A stretch of 64,000 bases of DNA from Asterias amurensis (taxonomy: Eukaryota; Echinodermata; Asteroidea; Forcipulatida; Asteriidae). The translations under genes and the position numbers were made by a program. Location of the stretch: positions 9,735,391 through 9,799,390 of the forward strand of contig NC_092657.1 of NCBI RefSeq assembly GCF_032118995.1, written 5' to 3'. The notes under the pieces are model-generated. The model saw only the letters and a program-made list of their open reading frames with translations, ran no database searches and was not told the origin of the DNA. Of this stretch, positions 21,926 through 33,110 are shown piece after piece; positions within the stretch are counted from its first letter, which is position 1; each line of letters starts with the position of its first letter.

Positions 21926-24900
21926 TAGACCGTGGGATGATCATCAAAAAGGGCTCTAGTTTTCGAGTTTTGTGGTCTACCCTCTGCAACTACCTGAATT
22001 TTCCCCCAGATGTTCTTATGGTAGTCCTGAATAACATGTGAAAGTCGTCAAGGGCAAAACTTGCACAGTAATGAGTTATTTTAATTAGAAAATAATTATA
22101 GAAAAATAGCGCCCTCTATTGGTCAAAACTGTAGAACTATGCACAAACTCTATGGGCAAATCACCACGTGCACAAACGAATGGGGAAAATATACTGGCTT
22201 ATTTATTTTGCTTTCATTTAACAGGTTTTCAGCTCTTTTCTCCCAGATCTCAATTAATTAATTATTCAACATCCCTGGACATCAATCATTTCCCCAATTG
22301 AGTTATTTCAATTGTTTCAAATTAATGTCACTAACAAACTTTCTGGGCCTCATTTTGGTCATTTACTAAGTCTTCAGAGCTTAGACAGGCCTTAATTAAA
22401 TTGTAATCGATTGAATGAATGAACTTGACAAAAAAAGGATATTGTTGACATTAAGATTTTTTTAATTTCTTCTCTTCATATCATAATGACACATTTCTAG
22501 TACAATACTCATTGTTATCATGATGAATTATGTTACTTTCTTGAAAAGGCCCTTTTAAATTCCCCCAAACAATTCAATTTAAAACAATAATAAATCCGTT
22601 TATGTGCCGTATAACCTATGCCTGGCGTATCCCCAAAAAGTCTTGACGTATTCTGACGTATCCACCTGTAACATACATAACTTCATTGCATAAGCTTTGG
22701 ATACTTTCAGTACGCTATGGATGCGATTCTGGGAAGTTGGGCACTCTTGAACTTTTAAAATGCTCGAACTAGTTTCTGTAGGCCTATACGCCGGCATACG
22801 TTAAGGCGATACGCCATGGTGTGACAGGGCCTTTAACAAATTTAAAGATATAAAGATTTTACAAATTTGAATGAAAATAATATAAATCTAGTTCCAAACT
22901 GTCTTTCTGGTACCACAGTAACTGATGGGTTAATTCAATTCTCAAATAAATTGTTGCACATTTATTTTAAGGTTTATATTTTGGTAAGCCAAAAGCTTAC
23001 TTTTTACACATTGTACTTGTGCAGAATTCTCTTCTTATTTTTTCTACTTTTCTATTGAAAATGATGATTCAGCCAACATTTTGTTTAAATTAGTTATCAT
23101 CAGAATAAACATCCCCGTCCGAGTCCTTTGAAGCCACTCCGCAACTGGCACAAAGCATAAGTCTGTGCAGGGGAAATTGATTTGTTGACAGGAACATCTG
23201 CTGTGTGATATTTTCCTTTACATACTTTCTTCTTCAATCTGCATGATACACTGTACGGGGAGCACGTTCGGCTGAGGCGTTTCAGAATCACCAGTGTCAG
23301 AGCGTAGCAACCTTTTGATCGTGGTTCACCTTCAGTTGTCTCGTTGCTAATGGCATCACTATTCTCGCGTTCTGCAAGCGAATTATAAAAGCATACTCGA
23401 TGACTGAACAGACAGTACACAAAATAAAAACAATTTGTAGAAAAAGCAAACATGTACAGTTTTGGTGAAGGTAGATCAACTCATTGTTCCTTAATTGTAG
23501 TACACATCCAATCCAAAGTTTATTTAGGCATTATGAATTTCTCATATCCAAGTGGCATGCCCTCATACCCTAGTCAACTTGTGCCCAATTATTAAAGGTC
23601 AATCCATACAAAACGTATGATAAAGAGCACTGGAAAGCTTTTGATATAAAGAGGACATTTTTACCCAATACTTTGAACTTTTCATTATCTTGTAGCAAAT
23701 TCTTGCAAAAATTTACACAGATTTTATATATAGATTTTTTTATTTAATGGGGATACTGGTCCTGTTCACAAATACCAACAGTTTACCATATATTCATTTG
23801 AGTTTTTTCTCTTGTTTTTCTTTAAAACAAAAGAAAAGTATTTCTTCTGGTGGACGAGAGTAATGAACAAGTTATTTTTTTTTACCTTCAATTTTTGTTC
23901 TTCTTTAGCTTTCTCAGATTAGTTTCTGCCTTTCTTTGTTTCTCCTACTACCTGCACGCTTCATTGTCAGCGAAAAGTGTTGATATACCACTAACCCAGA
24001 GCGGACATGTCATACTGAAAAGAAAAGAAATACAAATAAATGAGGCCCTAGTTTACTCATCTTATTTGAAAACAAAATTAGGCTTGTTCCCCTTAGTTTA
24101 AATACAAAATTTTAATTTTAATACCACATCTCAAAGAAATCTGGTTGTTTGCCTCTAGAATTTTAAGAATAGAGATGGGGATGTTATTTATTATTATTCA
24201 AGCATACTTCATCACAAGATTAGTATGGGGGTCTTGGGGTACGTGTATGTACCCTTGCCCTTCCTCCACTTCAGTGTTTTAGTTTAGTAAGTAAGGGCCA
24301 ATTTAATTTTTCCTGAATCGTGTACATTTTTAATCGGCCTAGTGCATTGAATATTTAATGTTTTTTATTTTTCATACTGTAGTCTGTACATGTAATTGTA
24401 ATTACTAATTGTAACAGTGCATGTATGAATATGATGTATGTTTTTTGTTATTAATTCAAGTATTAAGTAAATAACTAAAACCGATGTGTGTCATCATCAT
24501 GATTCATCAACAAAATTAATGTGTATCCTCATCATGTGATCGTGACTCTGATTTCGTTTCATTTATTTGAGAGATCGGAGCATTTCATTTTGTTTAACTT
24601 CATGACTTGAAAAAAAAAAAAAAATGATTAACTGCTTTGCTTCGAATTGAAGCACAACTTATTCTGGAAAGAAATGTTGCCTAAATACCTTCAACTTCCA
24701 CTAGTACATCCACGGTACTCCAACCATGGAGGAATAAACTAGTTTATTCCTCCATGCTCCAACCAGCAGCTGCCGCTGTGCTTTCTGGTAAAATTGGATC
24801 GGAAGGTCTTATCTTTTGTAGGTCGCTGTCATGTCATCATCCATGGCGTCCAAGCATACACATTTTCACATGTCATGATGATCATGTTTTTCCTAACCAC

Positions 24901-25524
24901 TGCTGGGCCAACGAACTCCTGCCAGCGATAACTATTTTCCCGAACTAGCTCGGATTAAATTTATGTTGTTTTCATGTAACATAAAACGAGCCGATCTTCG
25001 CAACTTTCTTCCCTTCACACAGGACGAAGTTTCCTGGGAAGCGTAGACGACATCTTTCTGAAATCCTTCGCGAAACCACGGCTTCGGCTCCGGATGCTAG
25101 CTTGGCCCCGCGGTTGTTTTGGCAATTGTGCGTGCTTTGCGTACGCGCTCAGTCAGGGCTTCAGACGAGATAAGGGAACCTGAAGCTGAATCCAACGCAG
25201 GCGCCGTCGTTTCGAAAAGGGCCACAAAACCACAGGACTTCGAAACAAGCTCTTTCATTGGTCCACACATCCGCATGCATGTCATATGCGCTATGATTGG
25301 CCGAGCTTATAAGTCATCTATTTTTGTGTTGCACGTTCAGGCATTTATTCTCGCTGTATTATTGTGCTTCATTTCGCGAATAAATCCATACTGTGCAAGT
25401 TTTGTGCTTGACGACTTTTTTTGGGTGGTAAGTTGAATTTTCTTCAAGTTTTGAGACCAAATGTAAGTAGTTGTGTAGGGTAGAGCACTGAAAAGCAGAA
25501 TTTGGAGCATCATCCCACGGTCTA
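21926..25524. mobile_element. 3.6-kb TIR element with TTA target duplication (Harbinger-like)
   Basis: Left end TAGACCGTGGGATGAT and right end ATCATCCCACGGTCTA are perfect inverted repeats. Similarity continues inward about 70 bp (GGTCTACCCTCTGCAACTAC on the left, GTAGTTGTGTAGGGTAGAGC on the right). The trinucleotide TTA precedes the left end (21923-21925) and follows the right end (25525-25527), the TWA-type 3-bp duplication of PIF/Harbinger transposons. No transposase or Myb exon is recognisable inside, so it is probably non-autonomous or a carrier of other DNA. A candidate minus-strand exon lies near 23100-23385, and a perfect 32-bp palindrome at 24725-24756. Confidence 0.65.
24725..24756. 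repeat. Perfect 32-bp palindrome
   Basis: CATGGAGGAATAAACT followed by its exact reverse complement AGTTTATTCCTCCATG, no spacer. It lies inside the 3.6-kb TIR element. It may mark the junction of two inverted insertions or act as a hairpin. Confidence 0.85.
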
Positions 25525-25527
25525 TTA

Positions 25528-27290
25528 ATCCATTTCCCGCTTTGTCTATAATAGGAAATGTATTTTTTTGTACTTGTTTATGCCTCTGAAGGTCCAGTTT
25601 GAATCGAAAGCTTATTATAAGGCCATCTAGCCACTCATTGTTGTACGAAGCTTTTATATATAATTATACACGCGATTGCATTTTTTTTCTTTTTTGGCAA
25701 ACAATGATGATTTCTTTTATGTGTAAATTCATTTTGTTAATTTTGCTCCATGCAGTTATTTTGATATACATATTCGACAACTTTCACTATATAGGGCAAC
25801 GAAAGCGTTGTGTTGTAAAAATAGTGGATACAATTATTTTTATTATGTAAATAACTTCGTTAAATTACAAGTTTACAATTGGCGCCTCATACGACACAAC
25901 GTGCAGACAACATGCAGCTTTAGATTTTGCATCCAAGACGTCAACTGACATGTGACTACATCTTGCTGAGGCTTTGCGCATGCGTCAAGTCGTCACCGAT
26001 GTTGTCTGCACAAGTTGAGAACCCCAAAACTATGGTTTGGACGTACGTTCGGAAAAAACACAGCCGTGCTCGACTTGAACGTAGCCTTCATAAAGGCGCA
26101 CGCGTCACACATAATTATGTCACTCATGCCACTCAAGAAAAGAGACCAGCGAGAGTAGCGACGCAGCGAAGCGCCTTGAAAAAAGGCTAACGTTACAACG
26201 TGAACGAAGTCCGCGTTCACCCAAATCTAAAGGTCCCTACTATAGACAATGTGACCTATGTTTACATTCAAACCGCCCTCTGTTGACAAAACACTATATA
26301 CGTCATGTTTCGCGGGGATTGCGTACACTTTCTAGCTGGCTGCCAAAACATTAAGGTTTTGCCCGGCGGTATGCGCGCGAATCATGTTATGGTTTTCGTA
26401 TGACGTCAGAGGTCACATCGTCTATAGCAACAGACGACAGTGACCACCGTCCACACACACTTTTCCCGGCCACAAGCAATTCTGCTCCGCGTGAGGCTTG
26501 AAATCTGTGACGTCGCGGCCGAAGCCAATGTGCCGCAGCCAAAGGAAAAAATAACCATTCGGGCACGACTTCAAAATGACGCGCACTGCCAGGTGGCCGC
26601 AGCCCAATCATTCGTACGCGGCCTTGACAGTTCTCGCTACCCTTCTTTAGCTTTTGAGAACCGCCCTCAGTCGTTTGACATTAATTTGTACTTTGGTCTT
26701 TGGTTTTACTGTTCTTTTGAAGGATTCGTTCAGTGATTGTTTTTTATCTGTTTGTTTTTTAATGTTGACTTTATTTATTCCGTCATTTTTAGTTTTATTC
26801 TGGATTCTTCTTTGTTCAAAAATACGTTTCCTCGATTGTTGTTGAGTTTGTTTTAACTTTTATTTAGACTTCGTCTTTCTTTTGCGAGTTTTTTCTTGAT
26901 TGTGGGTTTTGTCCTCTAAATTTATTTTGGACCCTATGGCCGCCCATAATAACCCATCCAAAGCGTTTGATTGAAATTCCAAATTGACCTTGGGGTGAGG
27001 GTTTGTTACCCTTTTCCAAAGTTACACGAAATTAATGTACAAATCATTAAAGCTCAAGAAAATGGGCTTCGATTTTACGCCCCACTGATAGTTTCGACTT
27101 GGCCAATATCTGGTTCAAAATCAACATGAACAATATTATGGACGCAAAAGACATCTTAAATTTCAGACCTGATCACAGGGTTCTGCAAGCCCGAGATAAA
27201 CATATTCGCTAGAAAAGTACAGATTATTTTTGTTTGTTTGTTTACTATGTGTGTATATTTTTCTAAGCAACAAACTATTTGTTTTTATAG
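25528..27290. other. No gene recognised
   Basis: Contains open frames at 25927-26220 and 26387-26736 on both strands in a locally GC-richer patch (GCGGCC, CGCGCG, CCGCCC words), which may be a promoter-like CpG patch of an unseen gene. No family motif, splice chain or RNA gene is recognisable. Confidence 0.4.
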
Positions 27291-27419
27291 ATTGTGACTG
27301 TGTTTGCAGACTCGCAATGGAGGTCCATGGTAGAGGGCCATGTGAGTCTGGAAGGTCCATCAGGTTACAGAATGGGAGTGAACTGCACACCGGGTGCGAT
27401 GGTGAAGGACGTCCATAAA
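27291..27419 (+). CDS. SGNH/GDSL-like hydrolase domain, exon with block I
   Basis: 129-bp exon bounded by TTTTTATAG and GTAAGT. It encodes IVTVFADSQWRSMVEGHVS, then LEGPSGYRMGVNCTPGAMV and KDVHK. FADSQ fits block I of SGNH hydrolases (G/A-D-S, the nucleophile serine), and GxNxTPGA matches the usual loop that follows. Phase 0 at both ends, in frame with the next exon. The protein start and upstream exons were not found. Such domains occur in host lipases/esterases and in some transposon proteins; which applies here is open. Confidence 0.55.
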
Positions 27420-27676
27420 GTAAGTTGGTATCTTATTCCTCTATTCAAAAGAAGGCGTTTATGTTCTTATCTTAATTGGTCAATATAGAAGAACATTATT
27501 CACAAACTTAATTTGACTGAACATAAAAAATATCATCCATTTTTCCACTAGCGAATTGGTCAGTTTGAGCCTCTGTTTGTAAGACTTCAAAAATGACAAA
27601 GGTACTATGTCTATTTGGGTTTTTTATGGGTTTATTGTTGTATGACATGATGCTAATAATAAATTTGGTTTTGCAG

Positions 27677-27830
27677 GAACTCAGATCCAACAACATAATG
27701 CACGAACCGGCAGTTGTTATTTCAGTTGGTACAAACGATGTGAACAACCCAAATTGCACCATCGCAAGTACAAGGAGAGATATTTGCGAGCTGATAGACT
27801 CTGCAAGGAAAAAAATACACCAAAAGCAAA
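27677..27830 (+). CDS. SGNH/GDSL-like hydrolase domain, exon with block III
   Basis: 154-bp exon between TTTTGCAG and GTAAGA, starting in phase 0 and ending in phase 1. It reads ELRSNNIMHEPAVVISVGTN, DVNNPNCTIASTRRDICELI, DSARKKIHQK. VVISVGTND is SGNH block III (GxND), with asparagine as the oxyanion-hole residue. The next exon, expected to carry the block V D..H pair, is not visible; a MITE begins about 100 bp downstream at 27927. The gene is therefore partial or broken. Confidence 0.6.
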
Positions 27831-27926
27831 GTAAGAACATTATCAACAGTTGTTAAGTTTTAAAAAAAAATCTCTATCATATAGTGTGTTGACTTTCCTC
27901 TGTTAGAAATCAGCAGACACAAAAAC

Positions 27927-28126
27927 TTAAAGGAACACGTTGCCTTGGACCGGTCGAGTTGGTCTTTGAAAAGCGTTTTTAACCGTTTGTTATAAAATGC
28001 ATATGTGTAGAAAGATGGTTTAGTACAATACAATGAACCACACATTTAATGTGCCTCGAAATTGCCTGTTTGTCCTTTTACCTCGTCGACTTTAACACGG
28101 TAGGCCATTTATAGGAGTCAATTTTG
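27927..28126. mobile_element. Half copy of TTAA MITE family 1
   Basis: Starts TTAAAGGAACACGTTGCC, TTGGACCGGTCGAGTTGG and continues to the central palindrome (GGCCATTTATAGGAGTCAA), where similarity stops; the right half is missing. Directly downstream (28360-28470) are words of MITE family 2, suggesting replacement of the right half. Confidence 0.75.
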
Positions 28127-29099
28127 ATTAATGCTTGTGTTGATCATTATACCCGCTGCTGTTGTTGGTTCTTTACTTACTGCACCTTAGTTTTTACCAG
28201 GCAAGCTCGGTGTTTTATTGTTGTTAAAATATATGCTATAAAAATTGGCAATATCGCGTGTGTTCGCATTCAAATATAATTGCATGTGGTTTTAGGGCCA
28301 AACACTATATTATTTAACTACACAAGAGTAAAATTCGATTGACTAAAGCAGTGGTTAGTAGGGCATTGGTAATTACTAAAAAAACTTATTAGCATAAAAC
28401 ATTAATTGGTAACGAGTAATGGGGAGCTGTTGATAGTATAAACATTGTGAGAAACGGCTTCTTCTGAAGCAATGTAGTTTTCCAGAAAGAAGTAATTTTC
28501 AAAGAAATTGATTTTGAAACCGTAAAACTTGGACACATTATAACTGTTATAAGCTAATATAAATAGTTGTTCTTGTAATACCGCATTCCACAATATACAC
28601 TTGAATATTTTCTTTATCAGCTTGCAAACACTTGACTCTACACTTCTCGTGGCCATAGCTTAGTGTAGGGGAGATGCAGGGGAGTTGAGCCATTAATACA
28701 TGTTGCACCATTCTGCAGAGATGAAACATAGGATCCCTAATTAAATGTTTTAAGTAAAGTTTAGAGTGTTGACTTACGAAGTATAACATAATAATTGAAC
28801 CGACTGCTATTGTTTATTCATGGGAGATGCTTGAAAATATTTGGCAAAGTGGTTCAACTCTCCCGGCCCGGACTATGGGTAAGTTGAGCCTCCAGTGAGG
28901 GTTAGATAAACCACCACACTTTTGAAATCATAAAATAATTTTCTAACGTTGGTTTATCCATTGATAAAAGTGAAAATTACTCATAATTGAAATGATACTT
29001 TGATCAAAACTGGCATTTTAAAACTATTGTCAAAAATTGTCTTAATGAATTCTGAAAAATTATATTTTATCGTGGCTAATTCCTACGTTCAACTCTCCT
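28127..29099. other. Repeat debris, no gene recognised
   Basis: Bases 28380-28520 match MITE family 2 internal sequence (ATTGGTAACGAGTAATGGGG, AGCTGTTGATAGTATAAACA). The rest contains repeated GTTGAGCC/TTCAACTCTCC words in opposite orientations (about 28690, 28850, 29090), a likely larger inverted repeat. No supportable coding exon. Confidence 0.45.
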
Positions 29100-29186
29100 G
29101 GTGAGATAAATTACCTTGATAAGTCGGTTTTTTCGTTTTAAAAAGTTGACTTGGCAAGATAATTTATGTAGTTATCTAGATAAGTG

Positions 29187-29262
29187 GTATGGCACTCGTG
29201 GAGCTCCGTAGGAAGGAGCATGTCGGAGTGTGATACTGTACACCACAACCAGCTATGTCTAC
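29187..29262 (-). pseudogene. RAG1-N-like copy B, GRHSWLWC exon
   Basis: A strong acceptor (TATTTTATTTTCACAG) precedes base 29262. The exon completes a glycine codon from the previous exon and reads GRHSWLWCTVSHSDMLLPTE, then LHECHTTYL. In remembered relatives this position reads GASGRHCCLWC. The last residues run into the same repeat that follows copy A (TELQECHPTY there), so either the repeat begins here or this is a shared exon end. The remaining C-terminal exons are absent downstream, so the copy is truncated. Confidence 0.55.
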
Positions 29263-29357
29263 CTGTGAAAATAAAATAAAAAGTTTCAAGGTATGAAAAC
29301 ATGCTATGTTACTAAGATAAGACAACAATTAGTGTTATGACAGTATGACAAACCTAC

Positions 29358-29434
29358 CTGAAGGTCCAGTGAGGCCGTATATTTTACACAAGTACTCAAA
29401 ATCACCAAACACGAACAGTCGAAACTTGTAACCC
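29358..29434 (-). CDS. RAG1-N-like copy B, GDFEYL exon
   Basis: 77-bp exon with canonical borders (TCTGTACAG acceptor, TTCAG then GTAGGT donor). It reads GYKFRLFVFGDFEYLCKIYG, then LTGPSG. It is the best-preserved instance of the block that is also seen at 1095 (copy A) and 61885 (copy C). The acidic GDxE and YG.(S/T)G.SG pattern suggests part of a catalytic or metal-binding fold, but the function is not known to me. Confidence 0.65.
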
Positions 29435-29439
29435 CTGTA

Positions 29440-30580
29440 CAGAGGGCAAAACAAAATTATGTTTAAATTTGATGATATACATTTAAGTGTAAGATTTTTT
29501 AAGGGTCATGCAGGTGTGAAAGATGGGTGTCGGCGGAATCCAATTATACTTTGCAACTTTGATGTACTATGAAGACTATTTACAAAAATGATATTAAAAA
29601 TTTTTTCAGTACCCCCCCCCCCCCTGGAAAATAATGGTACATCCTAAAAATGAGCCCAAAATCATGTACAAGAAGCAGCTTAAAAACAGTTTTACTTCAA
29701 ATTTACAGAAGGTACTACAGAAAAACTAAGCAACCTATTGATCTCAAACAAAAATAAATTTAATTAGCATACCATTGTGCTTGCATACACAACAGTACAG
29801 ATGCTTACTACTTAAGCAACATTTTTTTCTGTTGCACCAAATTACTCCATTTTGCCAAAAAGAAAAAAGGAAAACATGGAATTTTTGCCCTTTTTGAGAT
29901 TTAAATATTTTCTATATTCAGGCCAATTTCCAAATGTCCTTTACAAAAACATATTGCACACCCTTCAGCAACAGCCCTATGTTTTCAAAAGTGTGGGTTC
30001 TTATTTTTTCCTCGAGGTAGAGGTCTTAAAGTAGTTGTCTTTTTGTGCTTTGTCAAGTTTGCAACAAGTTAGACATTCCTTTTAAAAAACATGATTTTAA
30101 AATAAATTTCATTTATTTTGCAATCAAGTTTAACAATTAGGATCAGATCAAATTAATTTGGTTAGGATAAAAGTGAAATACAAAAATGGACCTTGACGAT
30201 TTCATGTTTAATGGTGCTTTAAAGCTATATCTACGGGCAAGCAATTGTGTTATATTATTAGTACCGCGGGGGTAGACCTTGGAATTTTGTTGCTATTACT
30301 GTATTTGTTCTTGTTCTCTTTTATCATTTTTTTGTTATCCCCTTAATCAAATTAATATTCAATTAAATAAAAAAAAAATGAAGATCCGGCACTGGCTTAA
30401 GCCAATCACTTTGTGGCGCTATTTTCTGCAATGGCTTTAGATGGTCACTTGGTGGCGCTATTTACATGTCTCCATTATGCACACATGCAGACTGCTGTGG
30501 AATCACACAAAGCCTGTCATAACAAGTGAGATAAATATAGAGTGATTTTCGGTGTTATTTTCTGAATTGTTTGCTTGAAA
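29440..30580. other. No gene recognised
   Basis: AT-rich; a C-run at about 29612-29624 and a poly-A near 30371. Presumably intronic to copy B if that gene is continuous, but retroelement fossils upstream make this uncertain. Confidence 0.4.
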
Positions 30581-30832
30581 ATGACTTGTTCATTTGGAAC
30601 TGACGATTCTCCTTGTGGTGCTGCATATTTTGCTGTTGATAATACAACTATTATTCCTTTGCAATCATGCACTGATGATATAACTGGACATTTGCGATTT
30701 CTCAAGTTAACTGAGAAAAGCGGCAGTAAACTTAGTGAATGGGAATTGATCCTAAATAGAGCTGGTCTATTTAAGCATGATGATCAGGAGAGGGCTGGAC
30801 TTACAATATGTCCCAAGCACAGGAGTGGTCTG
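30581..30832 (+). CDS. First exon of an unidentified zinc-binding-type protein (TICPKHR)
   Basis: ATG at 30581 begins [17 protein letters not shown], and the frame continues through [14 protein letters not shown] to [12 protein letters not shown]. From memory, an ICPxHRxxLG motif after a short Cys-containing region recurs near the N-terminus of many uncharacterised invertebrate proteins, possibly as a zinc-binding module (Cys near residues 3 and 12, then Cys/His in ICPKH). The frame runs directly into retroelement sequence near 30832, so the gene is interrupted by that insertion. Function unknown. Confidence 0.45.
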
Positions 30833-30834
30833 GC

Positions 30835-31640
30835 AAGTCGAGATGGCTGATGAAGATAAAGAAAAAACAGCATTTGCTACCCACACAGGGTTCTATCAGT
30901 TCAAAGTGATGCCTTTTGGACTCTGCAATGCACCCGCTACGTTTGAACGACTGATGGAAATAGTACTGAGTGGGTTACAATGGCAAACTCTTACCAAAGC
31001 TGAGCGCAAATATTGCGTGACAATAAAAGAACTACTGGCTATCATCAGTGCAACAAAGCATTTTCACCACTTCCTCTTCGGACGAGAGTTTCTGATACGC
31101 TCAGATCATGGGGCGTTAAGGTGGTTAATGAGCTTTAAGAATCCAGAAGGTCAGACGGCAAGATGGCTTGAGATGATGGGTACTTATACTTTCGAAATTC
31201 AACACAGACCTGGCATGGTAATGCAGACGGGTTATCCAGACGACCATGCGGCGACTGTCGGCAGTGTGAGAGAATTGAATTCAATGATAATGAGCTTAGA
31301 AATCACGCCATCATTTTGAAGAAAGGCATCAACACACAAAGCGGACAGCATGACATCATGACGATCCACAAAGGAAACAGAGACAGAAACAAATCATCAA
31401 GCTCGTGGCTGCAGAGATTCTGGGAAGGCCCATATGTCATCACAAAAAGGCTGAGTGATGTGACATACAGAATACAGAAAAGGCCAAAAGCAAAACCGAA
31501 AGTAATACACAGCAACCGACTCAAGCCTTATTGCGGGACAAGTCAGGAGGACCACAAAGTCAGAAAAAGACCTTCAGAGGATAAGAGAAACGAGAGCAGT
31601 TTAAGGATAGACACAAAAGGGCACAGGAGGAAACTCTGAC
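30835..31640 (+). mobile_element. Ty3/gypsy-type retroelement fossil (pol fragments)
   Basis: Fossil with collapsed pol order. It has a piece of reverse transcriptase ([20 protein letters not shown]), an RNase H region ([34 protein letters not shown]), and the C-terminal tail of an integrase (FWEGPYVITKRLSDVTYRI, HSNRLKPYCG). Protease, most of reverse transcriptase and the integrase core are missing, so it is broken with several large losses and looks old. Confidence 0.85.
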
Positions 31641-33110
31641 AGACAACAAAGAAAATAATCTGAGAAGAAGTAAAAGAAACAGGTGTAAACCAAAACAAAA
31701 ATATAGTAACTAGAAAAGGACATTATAGAGTACTTATGCACTCGTAGTGTAGTACGCACGCGTAGAAATAAACCAACAGACACAAAATGCCGAAATGCCT
31801 GGTTTGAAAACAACTTGACGTGACGAACTAAACGCGCACACCATCACACTTCACATCACACCGTCGATGGAGTATCAAGTAGCACACTATAAATATTTGC
31901 AGCCACATAAATGACAACAAGGGAAGACGACGGTGGACGCCAGAAAATAGTCAAAGAAAATACATGACGGGAGAGAGGGGTGAACATCAAGCGCGAGAGA
32001 AAAGAGAGAGAGATGACTGCCAGATGAGGGAGGAAAGAGACAGAAGACCGCCAGATGAAAGATAAAAGAGATGGAGATGCCCACCGAACATCAGAAAAGA
32101 GAGAAGAGGGCGACAGGCGAGAGAGAAGAGGAGAAGGCGATCGTCGAGAAGAAAGGGGAGAATGGGACCGAAGAGAGGAGAGTAAGCATGGTAAGCGGAA
32201 CCTCCAAGATCTTTTAGATACAATGTCAACCCCTACACCCCAGAAAACAATGGATTACGAGCCAGCCAGCCCAGCCCCCTCTGTGATAAAATTGCCGTAG
32301 AAGACTTCGAGAAAACAACGAAACAAATATTAGATGGAATTAAAGAAGAGGAAGACAAAAAGAAGCAGCTCAAGGCAACAACGTCAACGACCTCCGTCAG
32401 ATCTAACCATGCTAACCCCAAATCTCCCAGCAATGGCCAATCTGACCCGGATCCCCTTTACTTCCAAGCCGCAAGAAAAGACCAACCTAAGACGGCAGCC
32501 GGTGGAGAGGTTGCTTGGATGAGGCAACAAGCGCTAAATACCAAGACTACAAAAAGCCGAGGTGATCAACTCCATAGGATTGATTTTGGCTTAACGGTTC
32601 GCCACGTTACAGAGTCGGCTGTCTTCCCTGACAGCAGGAAATACGAGGTTAAATACACCGAGTATAACCTGCCGTCCCCCAGTCAGCCAGCTGGACCAAG
32701 GAAGTGGCACACGTCCATAAATCTCAATTGAAGTGAATCATCTCTCATCTCGTCTTTCTTCAAACTTGTTCTACCTATAACTCAGGAGAGTTATGCTTCT
32801 TGTGTGAGGGGGGTGTTATTGAGGTAACACCAGTGAGGGAATAAGCTCCTTCTACTGCCCCAGCCAGGCGTAGCAGGGGGGTGTACCTGCATGGCGGGAC
32901 CATTTCAAATTTATTTGGAAAGGCCTCATCGTATGAAGAGTAATCTTCAGTCATCCACCACACCTTGTCACTTGGGGTGTAAAATTCAATGCTGGGTCTA
33001 CCTTGTCATCACTACCAGAAGCAAACTGCACTGAGTTACTCCAACAGTCCATGTTAATACAGTAAATGTTAAATTAGAAAGACAACCAGAGTGTGTAGAG
33101 TTCAGCGAAG
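31641..33110. other. Retroelement-associated debris, no clear gene
   Basis: Follows the gypsy pol fragment. Bases 31980-32230 are purine-rich and give a highly charged low-complexity frame (EKREEGDRRERRGEGDRRE). Open frames at 32334-32731 lack recognised motifs and may belong to a retroelement. A G-rich tract at about 32806 followed by TGTTATTGAGG resembles a polypurine tract and LTR edge, but I could not find a partner. Confidence 0.35.

Noticed and set aside
23100-23453. Minus-strand open frame of 117 codons, possibly an exon
   Set aside because: Has a plausible acceptor at about 23382 (CGCTTGCAG), but none of the three frames after it shows a family motif or continues into another exon; noted only as a candidate inside the TIR element.
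26387-26736. Overlapping open frames on both strands in a GC-rich patch
   Set aside because: High GC lengthens chance frames; no recognisable protein features.
32055-32300. Charged plus-strand frame (EKREEGDRRERRGEG) as a gene
   Set aside because: Purine-rich low-complexity DNA next to a gypsy fossil; composition alone explains it.
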